The position numbers and the translations under genes are program-made. Positions 1 through 5,658 of a stretch of DNA of 6,446 bases are shown in pieces. The DNA comes from an uncultured Treponema sp. (GTDB taxonomy: Bacteria; Spirochaetota; Spirochaetia; Treponematales; Treponemataceae). Below the pieces are notes generated by a model. That model saw only the letters and a list, made by a program, of their open reading frames with translations. It was not told the DNA's origin and did no database searches. Within the stretch, counting starts at the first letter, position 1. The number at the start of each line of letters is the position of its first letter. The stretch spans positions 1 through 6,446 of the forward strand of contig CAMNHD010000093.1 of NCBI GenBank assembly GCA_946538875.1. Direction: 5' to 3'.

Positions 1-764
1 ACGAAGCCCAGAGGCAGCTCAAGGAATTCCAGGAAGACCGCCAGGAATTCAACCCGGGCTTCAAAGTGACAATGGGTTGGGACGAAGAAAAGGGACAGAC
101 TGTAGTCCAGCGTACCAAGAACTCATTCGTGGACTACCGCTTTGTTGTCGAACCTGACATAAAGCCGTTCTCCGTGAGCGAGGAACTCATTGCCCGTGCA
201 CTGAGCCGCGTGGGTGAACTGCCGGAAGCCAAGCGCACCCGCCTCAAGAAAGAATACGGACTTTCCGACTTTGACGTTGAGACTTTGACCACCACCCGTG
301 AACTGGCCGAATGGTTCGAAAAGGCCGCTTCCGGTGCCAAGGATGTAAAGAAGGTAGCCAACTGGATTCTTGCAGAGCTGCTGGCTGTTCTCAATGCCAA
401 TAACCAGACCATCGGCGATGTGGGAATCACTCCAGGGCACATCACTGCACTTGTGAACGTGATCGAGGAAGGCAAGATTTCTTCCGCACAGGGAAAGACT
501 GTATTTGCCGAGATGCTCTCTTCAGGTAAGATGCCGGAGGAAATCATCAGGGAAAAAGGCATGGAAGTGGTGAGCGACAACGGTGCAATCGAAGCGATTG
601 TTGACCAGGTGATTGCCGCCAATCCAAAGGCCATAGAAGACTTCAAGGGTGGCAAGAGCAATGTCGTGGGATGGCTTACCGGTCAGGTGATGAAGCTTTC
701 CAAAGGCAAGGCCAATCCAAAGCTTGCAAGCTCTCTTGTGAACCAGAAACTTTCTGCCCTGTAG
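1..764 (+). CDS. gatB: Aspartyl/glutamyl-tRNA(Asn/Gln) amidotransferase subunit B, 3' part
   Basis: GatB binds misacylated Glu-tRNA(Gln) or Asp-tRNA(Asn) and, with GatA and GatC, amidates it in the cytoplasm. The gene is cut by the left window edge; the frame is open from position 3, giving 253 visible residues of a family usually near 480-500. The first part holds the end of the catalytic cradle domain, with the family signature RTKNSFVDYRF..EPDIKPF. A helical linker follows, then the C-terminal YqeY-like tRNA-binding domain, recognisable from KKVANWILAELLAVLN, ITALVNVIEEGKISSAQGK, AIVDQVIAANPKAIEDFKGGK and VGWLTGQVMKLSKGKANPKL. It ends at a TAG with no broken motif, so the C-terminus looks intact. 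The GTG at 66 is internal and not a start. Upstream genes (gatA, gatC) may lie outside the window. Identification is by sequence memory of the family and is secure. Confidence 0.95.
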   Translation, partial: EAQRQLKEFQEDRQEFNPGFKVTMGWDEEKGQTVVQRTKNSFVDYRFVVEPDIKPFSVSEELIARALSRVGELPEAKRTRLKKEYGLSDFDVETLTTTRELAEWFEKAASGAKDVKKVANWILAELLAVLNANNQTIGDVGITPGHITALVNVIEEGKISSAQGKTVFAEMLSSGKMPEEIIREKGMEVVSDNGAIEAIVDQVIAANPKAIEDFKGGKSNVVGWLTGQVMKLSKGKANPKLASSLVNQKLSAL

Positions 765-790
765 TTCCGGGGCCGGAGCGCAACATCATA

Positions 791-864
791 TGCCACAGGG
801 CGCCAAACCGCATTTTTTTAGAAAATTTTTCACTTTTTTGCGGAAGTGTGGCGCTTTTGTGGCA
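791..864. repeat. 74-bp imperfect inverted repeat downstream of gatB
   Basis: Three paired blocks nest around an AT-rich apex: TGCCACA (791-797) with TGTGGCA (858-864), GCGCCA (800-805) with TGGCGC (849-854), and CCGCA (808-812) with TGCGG (839-843). The apex (813-838) is mostly T and A and contains its own small palindrome, GAAAATTTTTC. It starts 26 bp after the gatB stop, so it may end or protect the gatB transcript. The T-runs lie inside the loop, which is not the layout of a standard intrinsic terminator. No target-site duplication is visible at its edges, so a MITE origin is possible but unsupported. Confidence 0.6.
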
Positions 865-884
865 ATTACTATTGTATATTAAGT

Positions 885-1012
885 GCACATTCAAACGGAT
901 GTGCTGACGATACAGTGTTTTGCTTCCTGGTTGTACTTTGCTATCGTCTGTTATGCAGCTGATGAGGTCGTTTTTGAATCTGCTTTGTTCCGGACCCGTC
1001 AGCTATTTTTTT
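885..1012 (+). ncRNA. Candidate structured small RNA (three hairpins plus U-tract)
   Basis: Three hairpins follow one another almost without gaps: GCACAT/ATGTGC (885-904), GACGATA/TATCGTC (906-948), and a long stem (957-1004) that ends in seven Ts. A -10-like TATATT at 875-880 would start transcription near 887, but no convincing -35 is present. The large loops are pyrimidine-rich; the middle one carries CTTCCT, complementary to AGGAAG-type ribosome binding sites, a common trait of base-pairing sRNAs. I do not recognise an Rfam family. It could also be the structured end of the gatB transcript. Confidence 0.35.
957..1012 (+). terminator. Rho-independent terminator
   Basis: Left arm AGCTGATG (957-964), one bulged A (965), then GGTC (966-969); right arm GACCCGTCAGCT (993-1004). 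This gives 12 pairs, one of them G-T, around a 23-nt loop, followed by A and seven Ts (1006-1012). It would stop transcripts coming from gatB or from the candidate small RNA, and separates them from the next gene, which has its own promoter. Confidence 0.7.
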
Positions 1013-1080
1013 GCCCGAATTTTCTTTTTTGGACGGCACCATATCTTTTACAATCCCCCTGAGATTCCATAAGAGTTTAG

Positions 1081-1154
1081 CGCACCGCATTCCCGGTGTT
1101 CCGGGGTTCGCTCCCGCTCATACCATGCGGGGCATGGTACTGCTCTGCAGCCCC
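1081..1154. repeat. GC-rich hairpin element in the gatB-downstream gap
   Basis: This part of the 765-1291 gap holds overlapping short palindromes and no gene I can support: CACCG/CGGTG (1083-1098), CCCGG/CCGGG with loop TGTT (1092-1105), and a perfect 8-bp stem TACCATGC/GCATGGTA with loop GGG (1121-1139). The 11-mer CCGGTGTTCCG (1093-1103) recurs in reverse orientation at 3130-3140, within a second GC-rich hairpin block, suggesting a dispersed family. Between 1155 and 1291 I see only one more small palindrome, CCGC-GCCC-GCGG at 1223-1234. Confidence 0.5.
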
Positions 1155-1291
1155 TCCACCCCGGCGTAGTCTGGTTTGATCATGTTACGAAGTCTCTGTT
1201 TGTGCTTCAATATTAACATCTACCGCGCCCGCGGTTCCGCATAACATGCATTTACTCAAACCTGATTTCCATAGTCCGGAGTGCTTACCTG

Positions 1292-1320
1292 TTTTCAAGG
1301 GAAGCTTTATGTGCTATAAT
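1292..1320 (+). promoter_or_regulatory. Extended -10 promoter for the aminotransferase-like gene
   Basis: TTTTCA (1292-1297), a 17-bp spacer, and a perfect TATAAT (1315-1320) preceded by TGC (extended -10). The predicted +1 is 1327, exactly the A of an in-frame ATG, so the message may be leaderless. The competing reading is that these bases are codons of a longer protein starting at ATG 1309, which has AAGGGAAG at 1297-1304 as a plausible ribosome binding site. Confidence 0.65.
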
Positions 1321-1326
1321 GCTGGC

Positions 1327-2142
1327 ATGACTCAAGAAACTTTATTCCAGGAATTGTACAGCCGGTACGGTGCCGTAAAGCGTGCACGCGGGCCGTTTTT
1401 ATATACAGAGCGCGGAGTCCGGATTGTGGACATGTACCAGGAGAACGGAAGGGCTGTGCTGGGGTGGGGCGGCGGTTCTGCCTTTACGCATCTCAAGAAC
1501 GTTTTGTCGCGCGGTCTCACAGGCTCGTACAGGACTGTGTTTTCTTTTCAGCTGGCAAAGGCTCTTGAGACTCTGCTGGGGGGAAAGCGAAAGGTCTATG
1601 TCTTTTCTTCCAAGGCAAGGGCTATGGAGGCTGCTCTGAATGTCTCCAAGGACAATACTGCTTTTTATATGCCGTGGGGGGCGGTGACCGACTTTTCCAA
1701 GGTGGATGCAGTGGTTGTGGCTCCTCCTCTCCCGTGGACACAGGACATATATATTCTTTCTGTGCTGGACTCAGTGCAGAATGAGCTTATTCTTGCCCAT
1801 ATTGCCCGGAATTTTTCCTGTGCTGTTCTGCCTGCTGTGCTTGAGGCTGCGGTTTGCCGTTCAGTGTACAATCTGGTGGCGGAACTACCTGTCCGCCAGG
1901 AGAAGGACTGGTTTGTCTACGACCAGGCGCTGACCCCTTACTGGGAACGCCGGGGACCTTACCTTTTCCCAAGGGAGAATGTGCTTGATGCCGGAAATTA
2001 TGATGCCTTTGTGATGCACTGCCTTGATTGCGGTGTGCTTGTGGCGCCTGAATTCAGGGCAAGAAGCATTGTGCCTTACGGGGCCGACAGGGGTGTGTTT
2101 GCCAAGTTAGTAAAAAATCCGTTCAATGTTTCCGATATTTGA
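1327..2142 (+). CDS. Truncated class-III aminotransferase-like protein, probably non-catalytic
   Basis: The 271-aa protein resembles pieces of class-III PLP aminotransferases (acetylornithine/ornithine type). RARGPFLYTERGVRIVDMYQ (19-38) matches the family's N-terminal substrate-channel strand, VYVFSSKARAMEAALNV (90-106) resembles the 'F.NSGSEA.E.A' cofactor-phosphate segment, and the C-terminal part (about 225-265, DCGVLVAPEF...RGVFAKLV) resembles the small domain. The family is normally about 400 residues. The PLP-lysine segment (TLGK-like) and the conserved D..Q/H motif of the large domain are not visible, so it is probably not an active transaminase; this is inference. Start choice: ATG 1327 sits on the predicted transcription start. 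ATG 1309, with AAGGGAAG upstream, would add six residues, and ATG 1246 is less likely. The stop is 3 bp before the next start, so the two are probably co-translated. Confidence 0.75.
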   Translation: MTQETLFQELYSRYGAVKRARGPFLYTERGVRIVDMYQENGRAVLGWGGGSAFTHLKNVLSRGLTGSYRTVFSFQLAKALETLLGGKRKVYVFSSKARAMEAALNVSKDNTAFYMPWGAVTDFSKVDAVVVAPPLPWTQDIYILSVLDSVQNELILAHIARNFSCAVLPAVLEAAVCRSVYNLVAELPVRQEKDWFVYDQALTPYWERRGPYLFPRENVLDAGNYDAFVMHCLDCGVLVAPEFRARSIVPYGADRGVFAKLVKNPFNVSDI

Positions 2143-2145
2143 GGT

Positions 2146-2439
2146 ATGGAACAGACTGCACTTATCCTCTATATAATAAAGCTTGCTCTTGGTGGACTAA
2201 CTGCCTTCTTTGCGATTCTTGTGTGGAGCAAGACGCGCGAAGGTGCATGGATAAGCCTGGTTGCGGGTGTGATTGTGCGGTATGCAGGTATTGTATACGA
2301 CATGCTGCTGGATTTTGGTGTGGTTTTTGCCATGGAAATCCAAGTGGCGGGCATTCCCCTCACAACATTGCTGTTCACGGTGGTACCGTCGCTTTTCTTT
2401 ATCCTTGCCTTTATCCTGATGCTTGTCAAAAACCGCTGA
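2146..2439 (+). CDS. Small membrane protein of unknown function, three predicted TM helices
   Basis: This 97-aa protein is almost entirely hydrophobic, with probable membrane helices at about residues 5-27, 33-58 and 72-94, and a short basic C-terminus (LVKNR). Charged residues SKTRE (28-32) form the loop between the first two helices. No enzymatic motif or signal cleavage site is visible and I do not recognise a family. The start lies 3 bp after the upstream stop in TGAGGTATG. The only SD-like stretch, GAGGT, abuts the ATG directly, too close to work well, so translation probably depends on termination of the upstream gene. A longer reading in another frame across 2139-2495 is cysteine- and glycine-rich and looks like a shadow. 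Confidence 0.7.
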   Translation: MEQTALILYIIKLALGGLTAFFAILVWSKTREGAWISLVAGVIVRYAGIVYDMLLDFGVVFAMEIQVAGIPLTTLLFTVVPSLFFILAFILMLVKNR

Positions 2440-2512
2440 GGGGCAAAACTCAAACACAACATCCTTTTTACAGAAATTGCTTGCTATACCCGTGAAATTC
2501 GTGAAGGTTCTG

Positions 2513-2540
2513 TTGTAAAATTGAAAAAACGTGTTATACT
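2513..2540 (+). promoter_or_regulatory. Promoter of the 139-aa membrane protein gene
   Basis: TTGTAA (2513-2518), a 16-bp spacer and TATACT (2535-2540). The predicted start near 2547 leaves a leader of about 35 nt, which contains a good AAGGAG (2570-2575) six bases before the chosen ATG. It means this gene need not depend on the upstream pair. Confidence 0.6.
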
Positions 2541-2581
2541 GAAAAGGTATTAAGATGTTCGTTATGAACAAGGAGTTAATT

Positions 2582-3001
2582 ATGGCAAAACAGCAAAGAA
2601 CAATCGGTGTTTTTGTTATTCAGCTGGCACTGGCAGTATACTTTATTGTCACCAGCCTGTGTATGTTCGGACTCGGCTCTTCAATCTCCGAAGGAGAGGT
2701 TGTGGGTGTGACAAAGCTTTTTGGCGATGCCGGAAAGATTCTGCAGATTGCTATTGGCGTGTTGCTGATGGTCTGCGGTGTATGCTTCTTTATCAAGGCA
2801 ATCGGTATTGACCTGGGTAAATTTGACGATGTAATCAAGTATGTTACACTGATTGTGTGGATTGTGGTTACAGTTGCGGCTCTTATTTATTATGCAAAGA
2901 CTGACTTCAACAAGGGCAACGGATGGCTGCACTGGTGTCTGGCCCTGGCAAAGAACTGTCTTATAGTGGGTGGAATCCTTACTGTAAAGAACGGACGCTA
3001 A
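2582..3001 (+). CDS. Four-helix membrane protein of unknown function
   Basis: This 139-aa protein has four likely membrane helices at about residues 9-32, 52-74, 84-104 and 117-134. The loops are short and mildly charged (SSISEGEVVGVTKLFGDAGK between helices 1 and 2). A Trp/His/Cys patch (GWLHWC, 114-119) opens the last helix. No family was recognised and no catalytic motif is seen. The start is set by AAGGAG at 2570-2575, six bases upstream of ATG 2582; the in-frame ATGs at 2555 and 2564 lack such a site. It has its own promoter and is followed about 160 bp later by an intrinsic terminator, so it is probably monocistronic. It shares the small, polytopic, orphan character of the preceding 97-aa protein but no visible sequence similarity, so a joint role is only suggestive. 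Confidence 0.8.
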   Translation: MAKQQRTIGVFVIQLALAVYFIVTSLCMFGLGSSISEGEVVGVTKLFGDAGKILQIAIGVLLMVCGVCFFIKAIGIDLGKFDDVIKYVTLIVWIVVTVAALIYYAKTDFNKGNGWLHWCLALAKNCLIVGGILTVKNGR

Positions 3002-3024
3002 GCCTTCTTTTATCGAATCACGGC

Positions 3025-3142
3025 CCCTGCTGATACCACTTGTTTTGTTTACGGAAAAGAAGCAGGGCCCGGTATGGAGCCGGCACGCCGCAAGGCGTGA
3101 GCCCTTTAGGGCCGGCCGTAGGCAAGCGGCGGAACACCGGTG
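3025..3142. repeat. GC-rich chain of short hairpins
   Basis: Between the convergent genes lies a chain of small stems. CCCTGCT/AGCAGGG (3025-3031, 3061-3067) comes first, then CACGCC-GCAA-GGCGTG (3084-3099, a GNRA-type loop), GCCC-TTTA-GGGC (3101-3112), the palindrome GGCCGGCC (3110-3117), GCCG/CGGC (3115-3118, 3127-3130) and CACCGGTG (3135-3142). CGGAACACCGG (3130-3140) is the reverse complement of 1093-1103. No coding potential is convincing. Confidence 0.5.
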
Positions 3143-3162
3143 CGTGGATTCGCTTTTTGTTT

Positions 3163-3208
3163 GGGGTGACCTGACTGTTTTTATAGTCAGGACGCCCCAT
3201 TATTTTTT
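3163..3208 (+). terminator. Rho-independent terminator of the 139-aa membrane protein gene
   Basis: GGGGTG (3163-3168), A, CCTGACT (3170-3176), an 8-nt loop, AGTCAGG (3185-3191), A, CGCCCC (3193-3198), then ATTA and six Ts (3203-3208). That is 13 pairs (one G-T) with a single A-A mismatch. The T-tract serves the plus strand only; the minus-strand PHP gene would meet the same hairpin without a U-tract. Confidence 0.85.
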
Positions 3209-3216
3209 ATACTGAA

Positions 3217-4101
3217 TTATCCGCAGAATTCGGGGAGGATGCCGCCGTTCAGCTTGAGGAGTGCCGGCTTGAGGTTTTCTTCCCACAGGCGGTCTTCTAT
3301 CTTTTTTTTGCCTGCGGTAAAGCCGATGTGCCTGTCTGCACGGACTTTTTCGCCGTGGAAGTCGCTGCCGCCGGTCACGACCATGCCGAGTTTGTTTCCA
3401 AGTTCTTCAAGACGCTCCGCTTCTGCAATACGCACGCCGGGATGCCACGCCTCAAGCCCCATGACGCCCTTGGACTGGATTTCTATCATCGTGTTGTCCA
3501 TTTTGCCCCACGAAACGTACATGGAAAGTGGATGTGCCTGGACGGGGATGCCGCCGCTGTTTTTTATGGCTTTTACGGCTTTTTCCAGGTCTGCGCCTGC
3601 CCGGTCGACGTAACAGGGCCTGCCTTTTGCAAAGTAAAGGTCGAACGCCTGCTGCCTCTGCTTGATAATTCCTTTCTGTACCATGAATTGGGCAAAGTGT
3701 GGCCTGCCAAGGTTGGGGGTCTGGAACTGTTCGTAGACTTCCTGGTATGTGATGGGGACTCCCTGTTCCCTGAGTTTTTCTGCCATCCTGATGTTGCGGT
3801 TGTGCCTCTCCTGTTCAAGAAAGTCGATTATCTGGGCCAAATCGGGTGACTTTTTTGTAAGGCCAAGTCCTAGAAGGTGGAATTCGCCTGTAGGCCAGTC
3901 CACTGTCACTTCTATTCCTGGAATGAATGTTATTCCAAGGCTCTTTGCCTGGGCCTGCGCCTGTGCCAGACCGCGTGTTGTGTCGTGGTCGGTGAGCGCC
4001 ATGACGGTGATTCCCTTGCTGTGGGCATATGTCACCAGTTCGTCCGGGGCGAACGTTCCGTCGGATGCTGTAGAATGAGTGTGTAAATCTATCATATTCA
4101 T
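3217..4101 (-). CDS. PHP-domain phosphoesterase, TrpH/YciV (RNase AM) family
   Basis: Members are metal-dependent phosphoesterases; the E. coli relative acts as a 5'-3' exoribonuclease and on 3',5'-nucleoside bisphosphates. All metal-ligand motifs are present in order: DLHTHSTASDG near the N-terminus, LTDHDT, GIEV, GRPHFA, QAHP, EAWHP and GGSDFHG. The GRPHFA to QAHP span contains the typical TrpH insertion. The length of 294 aa is normal. Start: ATG 4101 lies one base from the predicted transcription start; ATG 4095 gives the usual family N-terminus MIDLHTHS, and GTG 4116 lies inside the -10 region and is unlikely. None has a Shine-Dalgarno sequence. The gene is divergent from the CNB regulator and convergent with the membrane protein. 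The exact substrate (RNA 5' ends or pAp-like nucleotides) cannot be told from sequence. Confidence 0.92.
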   Translation of the reverse strand: MNMIDLHTHSTASDGTFAPDELVTYAHSKGITVMALTDHDTTRGLAQAQAQAKSLGITFIPGIEVTVDWPTGEFHLLGLGLTKKSPDLAQIIDFLEQERHNRNIRMAEKLREQGVPITYQEVYEQFQTPNLGRPHFAQFMVQKGIIKQRQQAFDLYFAKGRPCYVDRAGADLEKAVKAIKNSGGIPVQAHPLSMYVSWGKMDNTMIEIQSKGVMGLEAWHPGVRIAEAERLEELGNKLGMVVTGGSDFHGEKVRADRHIGFTAGKKKIEDRLWEENLKPALLKLNGGILPEFCG

Positions 4102-4106
4102 TAAAA

Positions 4107-4115
4107 ATATTAGCA
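4107..4115 (-). promoter_or_regulatory. Extended -10 element of the PHP gene
   Basis: Read on the minus strand, TGC then TAATAT (4115-4107), with no good -35. The predicted +1 at 4100-4101 coincides with an ATG. The sequence ATGTGCTAATAT (4118-4107) is close to ATGTGCTATAAT at 1309-1320, the other apparently leaderless promoter in the window. It overlaps the plus-strand -35. Confidence 0.5.
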
Positions 4116-4139
4116 CATTTTGCCGATTTATGATATAAT
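4110..4139 (+). promoter_or_regulatory. Extended -10 promoter of the CNB regulator gene
   Basis: TTAGCA (4110-4115), an 18-bp spacer, and TATAAT (4134-4139) preceded by TGA. The predicted start near 4146 gives a leader of roughly 88 nt that opens with a weak hairpin, AGGTTG/CAACCT (4146-4151, 4174-4179), and ends in AAGGGGAAG (4221-4229) before ATG 4234. Its -35 overlaps the minus-strand -10. Confidence 0.65.
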
Positions 4140-4233
4140 AAAAGAAGGTTGTTTAAAACTTTTGTCTTTTTATCAACCTACCTTAAATTTCAGTTGCTGT
4201 TGTGTTACATAGAGCAATAAAAGGGGAAGTTTT

Positions 4234-5514
4234 ATGCCAAAAATTGTACCATATACAAAAGGTTCCATTGTTTTCTTTGAAGGCGACAAGGACGAGCGTA
4301 TTTTTATACTTCAGGCCGGAACCGTAATTTTGACTCAGAATGACCTGGAGACGGGTAACAAAATCAGTGAGGCTTTGAGCGTGGGTGAATTTTTCGGTGT
4401 AAAGAATGCCCTTGCCCACAAGCCGCGCATGGAGACTGCCACTTGTACGACTGAAGTTCAGGTGGTTCAGGTGACTGTCCAGGAATTTGAAAAGATTTTC
4501 AGCCCCAACCAGGCAGTTGTGCTCAAGATGCTCAAGGTTTTCAGCAAGAATCTCCGCGAAATCCACCACAAGACAGAGTCTGTGCTAAAGAACGAGGCCC
4601 TTTCCTTCCCGCCGGAAATCGGTATGCTGATTGTGGCCAAGTGCTTCTATGACGAGCAGAAGTACCACTCTTGTGCCGAAGTCTGCAAGAAGCTGCTTGC
4701 AAAGTTCCCCTCTGCACCGAATGGTTCCAACGTCAAGAGTCTTTTGGAAGAAGCGGAGCTGCAGGCTCAGCGTCAGGCCAAGAATTCTGATGACAACTGG
4801 CACGAGACTATGCGCGCCAAGGACAATGACAATTCGCTAAAGCAGTTCGAGCTGCCTATGTTCGAGCGTTTTTCCAAGACTTACCACGATGGTGATGTAA
4901 TCATCTGCGAATTTGAGCCCGGAGACTGCTTTTACCTTATCCAGAGCGGTCAGGTGCAGCTTGAAAAATGTGTCAAGGGCACTATCAAAAACCTTGACAT
5001 TCTGCGGCCTGGCGAATTCTTCGGCGAGATGGCAATCCTGGACAATTCTCCGCGAAGTGCCACCTGTATTGCCCGCGGCGAAGTCAAATGCCTTGAGTTC
5101 AACAAGGACAACTTCCGCATTCTGGTCACCGGTAACCCGCAGATTGCCATGGTTCTGCTCAAGCTCTTCTGCAAGCGTATCTACGATCAGCGCCGCCGCT
5201 TTGGCATACTGATTATCTCCGAGCTTCCTGCCAGAGTCGCCGATGTCTTTGTCATGTACGACGAGATGACGCCTAACTCTGCCGCAGAAGGATCTCAGCG
5301 CCGCCGTTTTGCCCTTACGGTGAACGATGTGGCCCACTGGGCGGGAATCAGCCCTGACGAGGCACGCGAGGAGCTTAACAAGCTGGTGTCCAAGAACAAG
5401 CTGGAAATCTTTGACAGTTACATGATTATCGGCAATATCATGGACATGAAGCGCACGGTTGACACTTACTTTGCCGCCCACGGTGTGGAAAGCCGCCGCA
5501 ACCGCAAGCTGTAG
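4234..5514 (+). CDS. Two-CNB regulator with TPR-like linker and winged-helix domain
   Basis: This 426-aa cytoplasmic protein has four parts. CNB1 (about 5-115) is degenerate: GEFFGV (51-56) has Val where cyclic-nucleotide binders have Glu, and the phosphate motif reads PRMETAT. A helix pair at about 128-160 (EIGMLIVAKCFYDEQKYHSC, then a KKLLAKFP end) resembles one TPR. CNB2 (about 205-325) keeps RPGEFFGEMAILDNSPRSAT (258-277), with Glu265 and Arg274 in the positions that contact ribose and phosphate. A Crp-type winged helix follows (about 358-410; LTVNDVAHWAGISPDEAREE). It probably senses a nucleotide or similar ligand through CNB2 and binds DNA; targets are unknown. Treponemes, T. pallidum included, encode Crp-like regulators, but I cannot assign an ortholog. 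AAGGGGAAG precedes the start. Its position across an overlapping divergent promoter allows autoregulation; this is inference. Confidence 0.88.
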   Translation: MPKIVPYTKGSIVFFEGDKDERIFILQAGTVILTQNDLETGNKISEALSVGEFFGVKNALAHKPRMETATCTTEVQVVQVTVQEFEKIFSPNQAVVLKMLKVFSKNLREIHHKTESVLKNEALSFPPEIGMLIVAKCFYDEQKYHSCAEVCKKLLAKFPSAPNGSNVKSLLEEAELQAQRQAKNSDDNWHETMRAKDNDNSLKQFELPMFERFSKTYHDGDVIICEFEPGDCFYLIQSGQVQLEKCVKGTIKNLDILRPGEFFGEMAILDNSPRSATCIARGEVKCLEFNKDNFRILVTGNPQIAMVLLKLFCKRIYDQRRRFGILIISELPARVADVFVMYDEMTPNSAAEGSQRRRFALTVNDVAHWAGISPDEAREELNKLVSKNKLEIFDSYMIIGNIMDMKRTVDTYFAAHGVESRRNRKL

Positions 5515-5520
5515 CAGAAC

Positions 5521-5599
5521 CGTCCGCGTGGGAAATTGACCGCAGGTTCCACTGATGGAAATTACCCGCAGATGCCCCTGCGCCCACAGAAAAACGGAC
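5521..5599 (+). other. Possible structured RNA in the 3' UTR of the CNB gene
   Basis: Seven bases after the stop, GTCCG (5522-5526) pairs with CGGAC (5595-5599) and GTGGG (5528-5532) with CCCAC (5583-5587), enclosing two hairpins: TTCCA-CTGA-TGGAA (5547-5560) and CGCAG/CTGCG (5567-5571, 5578-5582). That is a three-way junction. The upstream CGCAGG (5541-5546) can pair with the same CCTGCG (5577-5582), so two folds compete. The rest of the 5515-6061 gap has no gene I can support. Confidence 0.35.
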
Positions 5600-5649
5600 A
5601 GCAAAATCCGTGAGAGCCGTGGGTGCATATTCCCTTGGAGTGCACTGAA

Positions 5650-5658
5650 TTATCCACA
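5650..5658 (+). promoter_or_regulatory. Consensus DnaA box, isolated
   Basis: TTATCCACA matches the consensus TTATNCACA exactly. It sits in a 16-bp sequence, ACTGAATTATCCACAG (5644-5659), that recurs with one change at 3211-3226, where it spans the PHP stop codon. A single box with no clustering is not an origin; it may be chance. Confidence 0.3.

Noticed and set aside
957..1004. Minus strand GGTCCGGAACAAAGCAG resembles the GGUCCGGAAGGAAGCAG core of SRP 4.5S RNA.
   Set aside because: The GGAA tetraloop would need UCC/GGA closing, but here the right side is CAA and does not pair. The U-tract terminator also points to the plus strand.
941..1042. 33-residue basic open frame on the minus strand starting MVPSKKENSGKK.
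   Set aside because: It runs through the terminator stem and two hairpins, its AGGGGG is too far from the ATG, and base pairing explains the sequence better.
2139..2495. 118-residue frame overlapping the 97-aa membrane protein.
   Set aside because: Cysteine-rich composition and no ribosome binding site. The other frame has clear membrane helices and abuts the upstream stop.
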